Counted from the stretch's first letter, positions 29,105 to 38,659 are shown. The stretch is DNA of 64,000 nucleotides from Fidelibacterota bacterium (GCA_947476275.1 CANJPQ010000013.1:62001-126000), one strand, 5' to 3'. The notes: generated by a model not told the origin, from the letters alone. A program made the numbers and translations.

Positions 29105-29752
29105 TTGTTTCACGTGAAACAGCCCCCGACCTACGGACCAGACGCCTTCGCGGCCGATACCGGTGTTTCACGTGAAACACTTGACCGCCTCCGGGCCTAT
29201 GCAGGCCTCCTCACGATCTGGAACGCCAAGATCAACCTGATCGGACGGGCTACGGTCGCGGACCTTTGGCATCGGCATATGCTGGACTCGGCCCAGCTTG
29301 TCCCCTTGCTCCCAAAATCAGCCGCAACCCTCGTTGATATGGGTTCCGGTGCCGGATTTCCTGGCCTGGTCCTCGCCGCCATGGGAGACGTCTCAGCCCA
29401 TCTGATCGAGGGCGATCAGCGCAAAGCGGCCTTCCTCCGTGAGGCGGCGCGGGTGATGGGGGTATCTGTTTCCATCCACGCGTGCCGCATCGATGCGGCT
29501 CCACACATCGCCGCGGATGTCATCACCGCCCGCGCTCTGGCCCCGCTCACAGATCTGCTGGCCCTGGCAGAGCGGTTTTCGGGCAAATCGACCATCCATA
29601 TTTATCCCAAGGGACAAAATATGGAGGGTGAATTGACGCAAGCACACAAAATATGGACAATGGGGCTCGAAAGATTTCCGAGCCGCACGGATTTGGCGGC
29701 ATCGATCCTACGCTTGAGCGAGGTTCGCCGTGTCTCATCTGGAACTGCCTAA
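29105..29752 (+). CDS. rsmG: 16S rRNA (guanine-527-N7)-methyltransferase RsmG (GidB), carrying two parS sites
   Basis: 215 residues from a TTG that directly follows the mnmG stop. Class I methyltransferase acting on 16S rRNA G527: LWHRHMLDSAQLVPLL, the SAM loop VDMGSGAGFPGLVLA, HLIEGDQRKAAFLREAAR and ITARALAPL. The N-terminus reads MFHVKQ...GVSRETL because both peptide stretches are encoded by parS sites (29106-29121 and 29164-29179). Coding and centromere functions thus share the same bases. Its end overlaps the parA start by 23 bases. Confidence 0.95.
   Translation: MFHVKQPPTYGPDAFAADTGVSRETLDRLRAYAGLLTIWNAKINLIGRATVADLWHRHMLDSAQLVPLLPKSAATLVDMGSGAGFPGLVLAAMGDVSAHLIEGDQRKAAFLREAARVMGVSVSIHACRIDAAPHIAADVITARALAPLTDLLALAERFSGKSTIHIYPKGQNMEGELTQAHKIWTMGLERFPSRTDLAASILRLSEVRRVSSGTA
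29106..29121. other. parS: parS centromere site 1
   Basis: TGTTTCACGTGAAACA, a perfect 16-base palindrome identical to the bacterial parS consensus bound by ParB. It begins at the second base of the rsmG start codon. Confidence 0.97.
29164..29179. other. parS: parS centromere site 2
   Basis: A second perfect copy of the 16-base parS palindrome, 58 bases from the first (start to start), also inside the rsmG reading frame in a different codon phase (encoding VSRET). Confidence 0.97.
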
Positions 29753-30572
29753 CACCATCGTCGCAGACGTGATCAACGCGTCGAAAGCGCCGCATTCCCA
29801 GCGTATTATTGCGATCTCAAATCAGAAGGGCGGCGTCGGTAAAACCACGACGGCCGTGAACCTCGCCACAGCGATTGCGGCCGTCGATAAGAAGGTCCTG
29901 GTGATCGACATGGACCCCCAGGGCAACGCCTCCACCAGCCTGGGCATCGACCAGAAGCAGCGGGCGGTGAACACCTACCATGTGCTGGTTGGTGACGCGC
30001 CCCTGGCCTCTGCCATTGTTCCGACCGCGGTCCCGGGGTTGAGCGTCGTTCCGTCCGGTGTCGATCTGGCCGCCGCGGAGCTGGAGCTGATCGACATCGA
30101 GGAGCGTCATGCCCGCCTCCGCAATGCCCTCACCGAAGGCGCCAAGGACTTCGACTACATCCTGATCGACTGCCCACCTTCTCTTGGGCTGCTGACCTTG
30201 AATGCCCTGGTCGCCGCGCATGCCGTTATGGTCCCCCTGCAGGCGGAGTTCCTGGCGCTGGAAGGCATCAGCCATCTCGCCAAGACGATCGAGCGTATCC
30301 GCAAGACCTTCAATCCGACCCTGGAGCTCCAGGGCATCGTGCTGACGATGGTCGACACCCGTAACAAGTTGTCGGAAATGGTCGAATCGGATGTGCGCGG
30401 GTACTACGGCACCAAGGTCTATAAGACCACCATCCCGCGCAACGTGCGTATTTCCGAGGCGCCCTCCTACGGCAAGCCGGTCCTTCTCTATGACTTCGGC
30501 TCCAAGGGCGCCCGCGCCTATCTCGACCTTGCCGGCGAAGTTTTGAAGCGAGAACAAGGAGTTGCGGCATGA
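29730..30572 (+). CDS. parA: Chromosome-partitioning ATPase ParA
   Basis: 280 residues from a GTG at 29730 inside the end of rsmG. Deviant-Walker ATPase that moves ParB-parS complexes over the nucleoid. IIAISNQKGGVGKTTTAVNLA (deviant Walker A, ~27-47), VLVIDMDPQGNASTSLG and DYILIDCPPSLGLLTLNAL are textbook motifs. A ~25-residue N-terminal leader precedes the core. Overlaps parB by ATGA. Confidence 0.97.
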   Translation: MSHLELPNTIVADVINASKAPHSQRIIAISNQKGGVGKTTTAVNLATAIAAVDKKVLVIDMDPQGNASTSLGIDQKQRAVNTYHVLVGDAPLASAIVPTAVPGLSVVPSGVDLAAAELELIDIEERHARLRNALTEGAKDFDYILIDCPPSLGLLTLNALVAAHAVMVPLQAEFLALEGISHLAKTIERIRKTFNPTLELQGIVLTMVDTRNKLSEMVESDVRGYYGTKVYKTTIPRNVRISEAPSYGKPVLLYDFGSKGARAYLDLAGEVLKREQGVAA

Positions 30573-31558
30573 ACGCTGAGACCTCAAAGCGCAGACATCT
30601 CGGCCGCGGATTGAGTGCCCTGTTCGGCGAACAGGAGGAGGCGGACGCCACGCCGACGTCTAGCGCTGCCCCTATTGCCGAGGACTCCTCCGCGGCCCCT
30701 GCCAGGGGGATCTCTACTTTCCCGGTGGACCTCCTGCATCCCTCACCGCTGCAGCCGCGCCGGCATTTCGACGAAGGCGCCCTGACCGAGCTCGCCGCGT
30801 CGATCGCCGAGAAAGGCGTGCTCCAGCCGTTGTTGATTCGGCCGGATCCGGCCAATGCCGGACGGTTCGAGATCATCGCCGGTGAGCGCCGCTGGCGTGC
30901 CGCCCAGCGCGCCCAGGTCCATGAGGTCCCTGCCATCGTGCGCGACTTCACCGACACCGAGGTGTTGGAAGTTGCCCTGATCGAAAACCTGCAGCGCCAG
31001 GACCTGTCGCCGGTCGAAGAAGCCCGCGGCTATGATCGGCTTCACAAAGAATTCGGCCATACCCCTGAGCACGTTGGTGAAATCGTGGGCAAGAGTCGTG
31101 CCCACGTTGCCAACATGCTGCGCCTTCTGACTCTCCCGGAGGCAGTTCTGGACATGATCGACAGCCGCCAGCTGACTGCTGGGCAGGCGCGCCCCCTTAT
31201 CGGGCTTTCGGGCGCCGAAGCTGCGGCTCGTCTGGTCGTGAAACGGGGCCTGAGCGCCCGCCAGACCGAGCGCCTCGCCAAGGGCTTTGGCAAGAAGCGC
31301 AAGCTTCAAGCCGTCGCTCTGGCGAAGGATGCCGACACGGTTGCCCTGGAGAAGAGCCTCGAACAGGCCACGGGTTATGACGTGAAGATCAGCTTCGACG
31401 GCAGCAGCGGGACCGTCCAGATCGGCTATGGCAGCCTTGAGCAGCTCGACGATATCGTCCGGCGTCTCTCAAGCGGCGGCAAGCAGTCCAAAGGCCGAGA
31501 TACCCGCGACCCGGACACAGTGGATTTGGAAGAGCTACTTCAGGAAAGCCGTGCCTAA
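30569..31558 (+). CDS. parB: Chromosome-partitioning protein ParB
   Basis: 329 residues. CTP-dependent DNA clamp that loads at parS and spreads. N-terminal RRHLGRGLSALFG is the ParA-stimulating peptide type. The CTP-binding core has LQPRRHFDE and GERRWRAAQRA (~105-115) and ALIENLQRQDLSPVEEARGY. The helix-turn-helix follows (EHVGEIVGKSRAHVANMLRLLTLP), with a C-terminal dimerization domain (VQIGYGSLEQLDDIVRRL). Its targets, two parS sites, lie 1.4 kb upstream in rsmG. Confidence 0.97.
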   Translation: MNAETSKRRHLGRGLSALFGEQEEADATPTSSAAPIAEDSSAAPARGISTFPVDLLHPSPLQPRRHFDEGALTELAASIAEKGVLQPLLIRPDPANAGRFEIIAGERRWRAAQRAQVHEVPAIVRDFTDTEVLEVALIENLQRQDLSPVEEARGYDRLHKEFGHTPEHVGEIVGKSRAHVANMLRLLTLPEAVLDMIDSRQLTAGQARPLIGLSGAEAAARLVVKRGLSARQTERLAKGFGKKRKLQAVALAKDADTVALEKSLEQATGYDVKISFDGSSGTVQIGYGSLEQLDDIVRRLSSGGKQSKGRDTRDPDTVDLEELLQESRA

Positions 31559-31580
31559 GCAGCTCGTCGTGTATATGCAA

Positions 31581-31630
31581 CTAATATGAGCGGGAAACCG
31601 GACCTTTTTGGCCCGTCCACGCCATATTAG
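31581..31630. repeat. Inverted repeat between convergent parB and holA
   Basis: CTAATATG (31581-31588) and CATATTAG (31623-31630) form an 8-bp AT-rich stem around 34 bases. Inside is a short GGAC/GTCC pair (31600-31603 and 31615-31618) flanking CCTTTTTG. It could act as a two-way terminator or mRNA end structure, but lacks the GC stem plus T-run of a strong one. Confidence 0.35.
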
Positions 31631-31657
31631 ATATGCAGCTACATCACTATAACGCGC

Positions 31658-32710
31658 TTAGCGTCGTCCTGCCCCGCGCGCGGCCTGTGCGATCTGGATC
31701 AAAGCCCGTTCGGTGATCGCCTCCGCCGGCATGTCGGTGGATTTCGCCTGAAGTTCGGCGTCCGTGAGCACCGTTAGCCCGCGCGCCAGCAAGACTTCGG
31801 TCCAACGATTCGCTTGGGCCTGGAAGCGGCCCTTGAATTTGAAGAACACCGGCGGGCGCAACGACATCATTGCCGAATCGACGTTGCGGCCGTCCGCGAC
31901 CTTGCCCCGGATCTCATGGAGCCGAACCAAGTGCCGCGCGGCAGCCGTGAGAATGCCAATCGGCGAGGTCCCCTCCGCCGTCAGCCGCGCAAATGTGCGC
32001 TGCATCGAGGCCTGGTCGCCATCGGCCATGGCGTAGATCAGGCCGTCTAGATCGAACGCCGCCGTGTCGCCGACACATGCCAATACGTCGTCCTCGCTGA
32101 CGGTACGGCCCGCACCGCCTGCATCCCCCTTGGGCCCCATATACATGACGAGCTTTTCGAGTTCGCGCCGCGATAGTTCGCGATCGCCGCCGAGGTGGTC
32201 GATCAGCCAATCAAGCGCGTCGCCAGAGATCGACAAACCCGCGGCCTTGAGCGTTTCACGCACAACCCGCCCAACGGCCTCGTCGTCGTCCAGATAACAG
32301 GCGAGTGCCGCAGCCTCGTCGGACTCCTCAAACGCCGTGCGCACTTTGGAGCGCGGACTCAAATCGCCGGCCGTGACAATCACCAAGGCATCGCCGATGG
32401 GGTTCTCAAGCCATTCGCTGAACACCGCCCCTTGCGTCTCCGCGACATCGCGAATGCGCACCACGCGCCGTCCGCCGGTGAGCGCCATGGATGCCGCCTC
32501 ATCGCGCAGGCGCGCCGGATCTTCCTTCAATACATCGGCGGAAAATTCGCTCACGCGGAACGGATCGTCCACGCTGCCGGCGATGCTGCGTGTCAGCGCA
32601 TTCATGCGCTCGCGCACCAACCCCGCATCGGGGCCATAAATAAGCACAGCGCGCACCTTCGCGTCGGGCTTGGCGATGAAACCATCCGCGCGTGCCGGCT
32701 GAATTTTCAT
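31658..32710 (-). CDS. holA: DNA polymerase III delta subunit
   Basis: 350 residues. Clamp-loader wrench that opens the beta clamp. AVLIYGPDAGLVRERMNAL is the family's non-ATP-binding P-loop relic; later blocks are FSADVLKEDPARLRDEAASMALTGGRRVVRI, LIDHLGGDRELSRRELEKLVMYMG and IGILTAAARHLVRLHEIR. Follows lptE by 2 bases, the order leuS-lptE-holA seen in many proteobacteria. Confidence 0.93.
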   Translation of the reverse strand: MKIQPARADGFIAKPDAKVRAVLIYGPDAGLVRERMNALTRSIAGSVDDPFRVSEFSADVLKEDPARLRDEAASMALTGGRRVVRIRDVAETQGAVFSEWLENPIGDALVIVTAGDLSPRSKVRTAFEESDEAAALACYLDDDEAVGRVVRETLKAAGLSISGDALDWLIDHLGGDRELSRRELEKLVMYMGPKGDAGGAGRTVSEDDVLACVGDTAAFDLDGLIYAMADGDQASMQRTFARLTAEGTSPIGILTAAARHLVRLHEIRGKVADGRNVDSAMMSLRPPVFFKFKGRFQAQANRWTEVLLARGLTVLTDAELQAKSTDMPAEAITERALIQIAQAARGAGRR

Positions 32711-32712
32711 TG

Positions 32713-33246
32713 TTAACCGTTCGCGGCCAGTTCGTGCTGGCGGTGCTCAAAATAAATCGCGAGCCGCATCTTAATCTCTTCGCCGACTTCCTTGATGGCG
32801 CGCTCGCCGGCGTTACCGACGGCGGTCACCGTCGCGTACTGATCGTCGAGGATGTTGTAGCTGACGATGGATTGCACAGTGTCGCCGTAGATGCGCCGAC
32901 CGCCCTCGGTCAGTGAAAAGCGCGCGGTGTAAATCAAATTGGCATGGGACGCCGTCGCATCGCGTCGCACGCCGAGTTCCTGAACCTGGGACACCAATTG
33001 GATACTCAACTCATAGCGCGGCGATTTGGCGATGCCAGCCGGCTGCATGCGCTCACGCAGCGCTTGGCGCAATTTCACGCCATCCTTGTTGGCAATCGGC
33101 TCAATCAAGACCGAGGTCAGCGCCGCGCTCACCTGCGGCGACGTCGCCGCAATGGACTCGTTGGTTGCATACAGCGGTCGGAACCCGCACCCGCTCAACA
33201 TAAGAGCGGCGGCAATCAGTCCAATCCGGGCGGCAAGGGCGATCAT
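32713..33246 (-). CDS. lptE: LPS-assembly lipoprotein LptE
   Basis: 177 residues from the ATG at 33246; a GTG 18 bases upstream is also possible. Lipoprotein signal MIALAARIGLIAAALMLSGC with lipobox LSGC (Cys 20). Mature part GFRPLYATN, the VLIEPIANKDGVKLRQALRERM strand-helix and SIVSYNILDDQYATVTAVGNAGERAIKEVGEEI are LptE-like. It plugs the LptD barrel that inserts LPS in the outer membrane. Between leuS and holA. Confidence 0.9.
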   Translation of the reverse strand: MIALAARIGLIAAALMLSGCGFRPLYATNESIAATSPQVSAALTSVLIEPIANKDGVKLRQALRERMQPAGIAKSPRYELSIQLVSQVQELGVRRDATASHANLIYTARFSLTEGGRRIYGDTVQSIVSYNILDDQYATVTAVGNAGERAIKEVGEEIKMRLAIYFEHRQHELAANG

Positions 33247-33273
33247 GGGGCGCAAGCTTAGCACCAGGGTTGC

Positions 33274-35877
33274 CTAGGCGGCGACGATATTGACGATCTT
33301 ATTTGGCACGACAATCACCTTTCGCGGCGGCTTGCCATCGAGCAGCTTCTGCACCGTCGGCAAATCCAAAGCGGCCGCCTCGCAGGTGGCATTGTCGGCA
33401 CCCTTGGCCACGGTGATGGTGCCGCGCAGCTTGCCGTTGACCTGCACAGCCAGGGTGATTTCGTCGTCCGCCAACAGGGCCGGGTCGAAAGTCGGCCAGG
33501 CGGTGTCCACAAGCATCTCGGTATGCCCCAGCGCCCGCCACATCTCTTCCGCGATATGTGGGGTTAGGGGATTGATCAACTGCGCGATGGTCTGCACCCC
33601 GAACCGGTAAACCGTCGCACCCAGGTTCTCCCGCGACATGTCATTTACGGCGTTCGAGATCTCACGAATCCGGGCCACCGCGGAGTTAAAGCGGAATTTC
33701 TCCAGATCATCGCTGACCGCCGCGATTGCCTTATGAATCTGCCGCAGAACGCCGGCGTCAGCGGGCGTCAGAACCGAGATCGCCGGCACCGTCGTAAACG
33801 GAATGTCTTTGGCGACCGCCGCCATGCGCCACAGCCGATTGAGATAGCGCCACGCGCCCTCGATCCCGGCATCGGTCCACTCCAGATCGCGTTCCGGCGG
33901 AGAGTCCGACAGCATGAACAGCCGCGCCGAATCTGCGCCGAAAGTCTCGATAATCGCCTGCGGATCGACCGTGTTCTTCTTGGACTTCGACATCTTCTCC
34001 GAGCGGCCGACCGTCACGGCGGCGCCATCGGACACACGCTTCGCCGTCCCGTCGCTCTTGGCGTCGACATCGCCCGGCTCAACCCACGCACCATCCGCCG
34101 CGCGATAGGTCTCGTGGCAGACCATGCCTTGCGTGAACAACCCCGCGAACGGTTCCTTGAGATTCAAGTAGCCGCATTCCCGCATCGCGCGGCTGAAGAA
34201 GCGCGCATAGAGCAAGTGCAGCACTGCGTGTTCGACACCGCCGATGTACTGGTCCACCGGCAGCCACTTCTCCGCTTCCGCCTTGTCGAAGGGCACGTCC
34301 GTCGCATGGGGCGAACAGAAGCGCGCGAAGTACCACGACGACTCAAAGAACGTGTCGAAGGTATCCGTCTCGCGCAGGGCCGCGCCCGAACAGCTCGGAC
34401 ATGTGGTGTGCTTCCATGTCGGGTGGCGGTCGAGTGGATTGCCGGGCTTATCGAAGGTGACATCTTCCGGCAGCGTTACCGGCAGGTCCTTGTCCGGCAC
34501 CGGCTGCGGACCGCACTTCTCGCAATGGATGATCGGGATCGGGCAGCCCCAATAGCGCTGCCGCGACACGCCCCAATCGCGCAGACGATACTGCACGGTG
34601 CCCTTGCCGAGGCCGAGAGACTCCAGCTTTGCGATCGCCGCGCGCTTTGCATCGGCGACCTTCAAGCCGTTCAGGAAGTCGGAATTCACTGCCACACCGT
34701 CGTCGGTGAAGGCGACGTTGCCGGTTTCTAGGTCCTTTGCGAAGGCCGCGGCGTCCGCGCCCGCCGGCGCGACAACACAGTGCACAGGCAGTTTGTATTT
34801 GCGCGCGAATTCCATATCGCGCTCGTCGTGACCTGGGCAGCCGAAGATCGCGCCGGTGCCGTAGTCCATCAGCACGAAGTTGGCGACGAACACCGGCACA
34901 CTCGCCCCCTTCACGAACGGATGGCGCGCTTTCAGGCCGGTATCGAAGCCCATCTTCTCCGCCGTCTCGATCGCAGCGGTGGACGTGCCGATCCGCGAGC
35001 ATTCGGCAATGAAGTCGGCAAGCGCGGTATCCCTCTCCGCCAGCTTCGCGGCCAAAGGATGCTGCGCGGAGATCGCGCAGAACGATGCGCCGAACAACGT
35101 GTCGGGGCGCGTGGTGAACACTTCCATGCGCTCACCGCGATCCGTGCCGTCGCGATTTATCAGCGGCCAGAAGACGCGCGCACCTTCCGACTTGCCGATC
35201 CAGTTCTGCTGCATCACCCGGACCTTCTCCGGCCAGCGCGGCAGATCATCCAACGATGCGAGCAGGTCCTCGGCGAAATGCGTGATCTTGAGGAACCACT
35301 GGTTCAGCTTGCGCTGCTCCACCAATTCGCCGGAGCGCCAGCCGCGCCCGTCGATCACCTGCTCGTTGGCAAGCACTGTGTGCTCGACCGGATCCCAGTT
35401 CACGAGCGCTTCTTTCCTGTAGGCGAGGCCGGCCTTCAGGAAGTCCAGGAACATCTTCTGTTCGTGCTTGTAGTATTCGGGTTCGCAGGTCGACAGCTCG
35501 CGATCCCAATCCAGCGACAAGCCCAGCGGTTGGAACTGCGCGCGCATGACGCCGATGTTCTGGCGCGTCCACGATCCCGGATGCACACCGCGCTCAAGCG
35601 CGGCGTTCTCCGCGGGCAAGCCGAACGAATCCCACCCCATCGGATGCAGGATGTTGAAGCCCTTCGCCTTCTTGTAGCGCGCCACCACATCGCCGAGCGT
35701 GTAGTTGCGCACGTGCCCCATGTGAATGCGCCCCGAGGGATAGGGAAACATCTCCAGCACGTAGTACTTCGGCTTGGCGCTGTTCGCCTCGGCCTTGAAC
35801 GAACTTTTGTCGTGCCACGCTTCCTGCCAGCGGTGCTCGACCTCGCGATGATTGTAGCGGTCTTCCGATGTGGCCAT
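33274..35877 (-). CDS. leuS: Leucyl-tRNA synthetase
   Basis: 867 residues from the ATG at 35877 ([18 protein letters not shown]); an upstream in-frame start would add 14 residues. Class Ia synthetase. HIGH motif as HMGH in [18 protein letters not shown]1 editing domain with [15 protein letters not shown] and a [17 protein letters not shown] block; zinc-type CEKCG and CPSC; KMSKS in [14 protein letters not shown]-terminal anticodon and tRNA-binding domains are complete. Heads leuS-lptE-holA. Confidence 0.97.
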   Translation of the reverse strand: MATSEDRYNHREVEHRWQEAWHDKSSFKAEANSAKPKYYVLEMFPYPSGRIHMGHVRNYTLGDVVARYKKAKGFNILHPMGWDSFGLPAENAALERGVHPGSWTRQNIGVMRAQFQPLGLSLDWDRELSTCEPEYYKHEQKMFLDFLKAGLAYRKEALVNWDPVEHTVLANEQVIDGRGWRSGELVEQRKLNQWFLKITHFAEDLLASLDDLPRWPEKVRVMQQNWIGKSEGARVFWPLINRDGTDRGERMEVFTTRPDTLFGASFCAISAQHPLAAKLAERDTALADFIAECSRIGTSTAAIETAEKMGFDTGLKARHPFVKGASVPVFVANFVLMDYGTGAIFGCPGHDERDMEFARKYKLPVHCVVAPAGADAAAFAKDLETGNVAFTDDGVAVNSDFLNGLKVADAKRAAIAKLESLGLGKGTVQYRLRDWGVSRQRYWGCPIPIIHCEKCGPQPVPDKDLPVTLPEDVTFDKPGNPLDRHPTWKHTTCPSCSGAALRETDTFDTFFESSWYFARFCSPHATDVPFDKAEAEKWLPVDQYIGGVEHAVLHLLYARFFSRAMRECGYLNLKEPFAGLFTQGMVCHETYRAADGAWVEPGDVDAKSDGTAKRVSDGAAVTVGRSEKMSKSKKNTVDPQAIIETFGADSARLFMLSDSPPERDLEWTDAGIEGAWRYLNRLWRMAAVAKDIPFTTVPAISVLTPADAGVLRQIHKAIAAVSDDLEKFRFNSAVARIREISNAVNDMSRENLGATVYRFGVQTIAQLINPLTPHIAEEMWRALGHTEMLVDTAWPTFDPALLADDEITLAVQVNGKLRGTITVAKGADNATCEAAALDLPTVQKLLDGKPPRKVIVVPNKIVNIVAA

Positions 35878-35989
35878 TGCGGTATCCCGCCGCGCCGGAC
35901 GCACATCCGCGCGGCTCAATTCAGAAACGTCGCTCCGAACGCGCAGCCGTCGCGGCTGCGCGCTTACGCTTCAGTCCCGTCGCCGGGCC

Positions 35990-36508
35990 TCAGCTCTTTT
36001 CGTTAACCGCCTGAAGTCGCAGCTGGCGGGCACGGGTCAGCACCGCGTCCTCGAACTCGGTCGAGACTTCCGCCCCGACGGCCACGTCGCTCCAGGTGCC
36101 TTGGGCATTGCGCTGCTGGCGGAAGACGGAAATCTTCAGTCCGTCGGCGCGCAGGGCCCGGCCCAGGATGTAGGCAGTCACCTTGAAACGCTCTTCCGGG
36201 GTTTCCGGCGGCGCATACCAGTCGGTAATGATCACCCCGCCAAACGGGTCGGCCGAGGCCAAGGGCATGAAGGCGAGCGTGTCGAGCGAGGCGCGCCAGA
36301 GGAAGGCGTTCACCGCCACCGCCCCTTCGGACCCGTCAGCCTTGGAATTTCCGAATAAATTCAATCCCATACCGCCCTGGGCTTCGCCTTGGGAGCCGGC
36401 CTGGCCTTGAAACGTGTTCTTTGAGTGGCCGCAGCCGGAGAGGGCCAGGGCGAGCGCGAGGCCCGCAGCACCGACGATCGCCCGTGTGGTCCGGTTGAAA
36501 CCCGGCAT
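35990..36508 (-). CDS. DUF3576 lipoprotein
   Basis: 172 residues from the ATG at 36508 with GGAG ~9 bases upstream. Signal peptide with lipobox ALSGC (Cys 26). Mature protein: a Gly/Gln-rich linker, then VNAFLWRASLDTLAFMPLASADPFGGVIITDWYAPPETPEERFKV in consecutive blocks and LKISVFRQQRN, typical of the DUF3576 family found upstream of leuS in alphaproteobacteria. Probably an envelope protein; function unknown. Divergent from the porin gene. Confidence 0.88.
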   Translation of the reverse strand: MPGFNRTTRAIVGAAGLALALALSGCGHSKNTFQGQAGSQGEAQGGMGLNLFGNSKADGSEGAVAVNAFLWRASLDTLAFMPLASADPFGGVIITDWYAPPETPEERFKVTAYILGRALRADGLKISVFRQQRNAQGTWSDVAVGAEVSTEFEDAVLTRARQLRLQAVNEKS

Positions 36509-36807
36509 TCCGCTATCTCCTTGATATCCGCGGCCCCAAGAACGGGGCGGGGTCGAAAAATCGCCCGAGGCGCGCCGTTTATAACGGACCTCCGGTGCAT
36601 TGCGAAGGGGCGCGCTGACACCGCAGCCCGGAAGGCGCTTTACCACCGTTCCGGGTGCCGGTTTCACAAAATCGTCATCGATCTGTCACGGAAACGCTCG
36701 CAGTGCCTCCCTAAGGTCCGCGCCGGCACGCCGGGGGAGGGTCCTCGGTGGCTGGGGGTCGCACGCTTCCTGCGGGCACCCAGGGGATAACTGAGGGAAT
36801 TAGACCG
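36509..36807. other. Divergent DUF3576-porin intergenic region
   Basis: 299 bases between opposed starts. It contains the three-repeat Pho box (36661-36689) nearer the porin. No small gene is visible. The porin start is preceded by a GAGGGAAT Shine-Dalgarno region. Confidence 0.5.
36661..36689 (+). promoter_or_regulatory. Pho box (PhoB-binding repeats) upstream of porin
   Basis: Three heptamers in 11-base phase: GTTTCAC (36661), spacer AAAA, TCGTCAT (36672), spacer CGAT, CTGTCAC (36683). The PhoB consensus is CTGTCAT with a 4-base A/T-rich spacer; the third repeat fits CTGTCA(C/T) fully and the others match 5 of 7. It lies ~120 bases before a phosphate-selective-type porin, which fits phosphate-starvation control. 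Confidence 0.65.
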
Positions 36808-38466
36808 ATGAACAAGCTTTACGCCGTCACCGCGGCGCTTCTGACGAGCACTGCGCTGGCAGCGACGCCCGCGCTGGCCGCCGAGAAGCAAACCGACCTC
36901 GCCAAGCAGGTCCAGATGCTCCAGGACCAGCTGCGCACGATGCAGCAGCAGATGGATGCCCTGCGCACCAGCGACCAGGCCACCCGTGCCACCGTCGCGC
37001 AGGAAAAGGAAATCATCGAAGCGGAGCGTAAGGCCCGCGCCGAAAAGGAAATGGCCGAAAAAGAGCAGGCCATCAAGGACGGCGCCAAGACGCGCATCGT
37101 CAACGGCAAGACCGTACTCACCCCGGCCCCGCTGCCCAAGATCGTCGAGCCGGCCAACCACCGCTTCCAGTTCTCCAGCGCCGACGGCGCCTGGACGATC
37201 GCGCCCACGGGCCGCGTTCACTTCGACTACGGCGGGTACCTGAATCAGAAGCCGGATGCGGCGCAGGCTGTTGGCGTGGGCGAAAACCGCCTCACCAGCG
37301 GAACCAACGTCCGCCGCGGCCGCGTCGGCGTCACCGGCAAGGCGATGACCGATTTCACCTATAGCTTCGTCGTGGAAGTTGGCGGCTCCAGCGATACCAC
37401 CAACACTGCGAACGGCGGCGCCATCACCGGCCTGATCAACCAGGCACAGCTGAGCTACACCGGCTTCCGCAATACCTCGATCGACTTCGGCTACTTCGCC
37501 CAGTACTTCGTGATGGAAGAGGCGATGAGCTCCAACGACATCCTGTTCATGGAGCGCGCTACGCCTTCTACTCTGGCTTCATCCTTCGGCGCTGGCGACC
37601 CGCGCTTCGGCTTCGGCTTCCGCACCTGGGAACCGCGCTGGTTCTTCTCGGCCTACATCACGGGCACGCAGCCGGGCGTCCGTCACGACCTGACCTATCG
37701 CAACTGGAACGGCTTCGTGCGCGGTTCGTATCAGCTCGTGCAGTCTGACACCCAGACCCTGCATATCGGCGGCGGCGTGATGACGACGCTGCAAGTGCCG
37801 AACGGCGGTCCGCCGGCGGCCGGTGTCAACACCGCGCGCACCATCGGCTTCTCCGATCGTCCGGAACTGCGTGTGGATCCGACCACGCTGCTCAACACCG
37901 GAGCGCTCGGCACGGCTGCAAACCCGGTCAAGAGCGCGCAAGTGTATGCGGTCGAAGCGGCTGGCACTTACGGCGCCTTCTTCGTCCAGGGCGAATACTT
38001 CAAGTATCACGTGAACCGCGCCAACTACGTGCCGACCGCCAACGTCAACGGCGATCCGAACTCGCTGAACTTCGACGGCGCTTATGTCGAAGCTTCATAC
38101 GCGTGGGGCGGCCGTCACACCTACAGCGTCAACTGCGGTTGCTACGGTGGCATCAACCCGATCGATCCGTTCTCGATGTCGGGCGGCGGAATGGGCGCTT
38201 TCGAACTTGCCCTGCGCGTCAGCTATGCGGACTTGATCGACAAGTACAACTCGAGCCTGATCGCCGCAGTGCAGCCCGGTTCCGTCAACGGCGGCCGTCA
38301 GACCAACTACACGGTCGGCTTCAACTGGTTCTTGAACTCGAACATGGTGCTCAAGTTCAACTACGTTCACAGCATCTTCGACAAAGCGAGCGCCAATGCC
38401 CGCACGGGCGTAGCGTCCGGCTTCAACATGGATGCCCTCGCCGGCCGCGTTCAGTTCGTATTCTAA
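36808..38466 (+). CDS. Phosphate-selective porin OprP/OprO-like
   Basis: 552 residues from the ATG at 36808. Signal peptide MNKLYAVTAALLTSTALAATPALA, then a periplasmic coiled coil (LAKQVQMLQDQLRTMQQQMDAL and a long Glu/Lys/Ala helix to ~95). The beta-barrel has GRVHFDYGGYLNQ, RRGRVGVTGKAMTDFTYSFVVEVG, FGYFAQYFVMEEAMSSNDILFMERATPS and a terminal RVQFVF ending in Phe. The layout matches OprP/OprO anion porins with an N-terminal coiled coil. The Pho box upstream supports a phosphate role. Confidence 0.88.
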   Translation: MNKLYAVTAALLTSTALAATPALAAEKQTDLAKQVQMLQDQLRTMQQQMDALRTSDQATRATVAQEKEIIEAERKARAEKEMAEKEQAIKDGAKTRIVNGKTVLTPAPLPKIVEPANHRFQFSSADGAWTIAPTGRVHFDYGGYLNQKPDAAQAVGVGENRLTSGTNVRRGRVGVTGKAMTDFTYSFVVEVGGSSDTTNTANGGAITGLINQAQLSYTGFRNTSIDFGYFAQYFVMEEAMSSNDILFMERATPSTLASSFGAGDPRFGFGFRTWEPRWFFSAYITGTQPGVRHDLTYRNWNGFVRGSYQLVQSDTQTLHIGGGVMTTLQVPNGGPPAAGVNTARTIGFSDRPELRVDPTTLLNTGALGTAANPVKSAQVYAVEAAGTYGAFFVQGEYFKYHVNRANYVPTANVNGDPNSLNFDGAYVEASYAWGGRHTYSVNCGCYGGINPIDPFSMSGGGMGAFELALRVSYADLIDKYNSSLIAAVQPGSVNGGRQTNYTVGFNWFLNSNMVLKFNYVHSIFDKASANARTGVASGFNMDALAGRVQFVF

Positions 38467-38471
38467 GCTTC

Positions 38472-38495
38472 GGGCGTGATCGCAAGATCACGCCC
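38472..38495 (+). terminator. Hairpin after the OprP-like gene
   Basis: 10-bp perfect stem GGGCGTGATC / GATCACGCCC with a GCAA tetraloop, 5 bases after the porin stop. No T-run follows (ACCGTTTCC), so it may protect the mRNA 3' end or be a weak terminator. Confidence 0.55.
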
Positions 38496-38551
38496 ACCGT
38501 TTCCACTTCCCACGGCCCCGCCCACCACTCCCCCGGGATGGGCCGATCTCG

Positions 38552-38584
38552 CCGCCGGAGACTTGCCCCTCAAGTCTCCGGCGG
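38552..38584. repeat. Long perfect hairpin between the two porin genes
   Basis: 14-bp perfect stem, CCGCCGGAGACTTG (38552-38565) and CAAGTCTCCGGCGG (38571-38584), loop CCCCT. No T-run on either strand. It sits 75 bases before the second porin GTG and may lie in its leader. Confidence 0.7.
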
Positions 38585-38659
38585 TATCCGTTTCAGGGGT
38601 TCTCTCGAAGCCCTTGATCTGCCTACAGTGTCGGCCTCCGAGACCGACCCACGAATCCC

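Noticed and set aside
32252-32266. Possible third parS (GTTTCACGC...)
   Set aside because: Only the left half matches; it is within holA coding sequence and the palindrome is lost.
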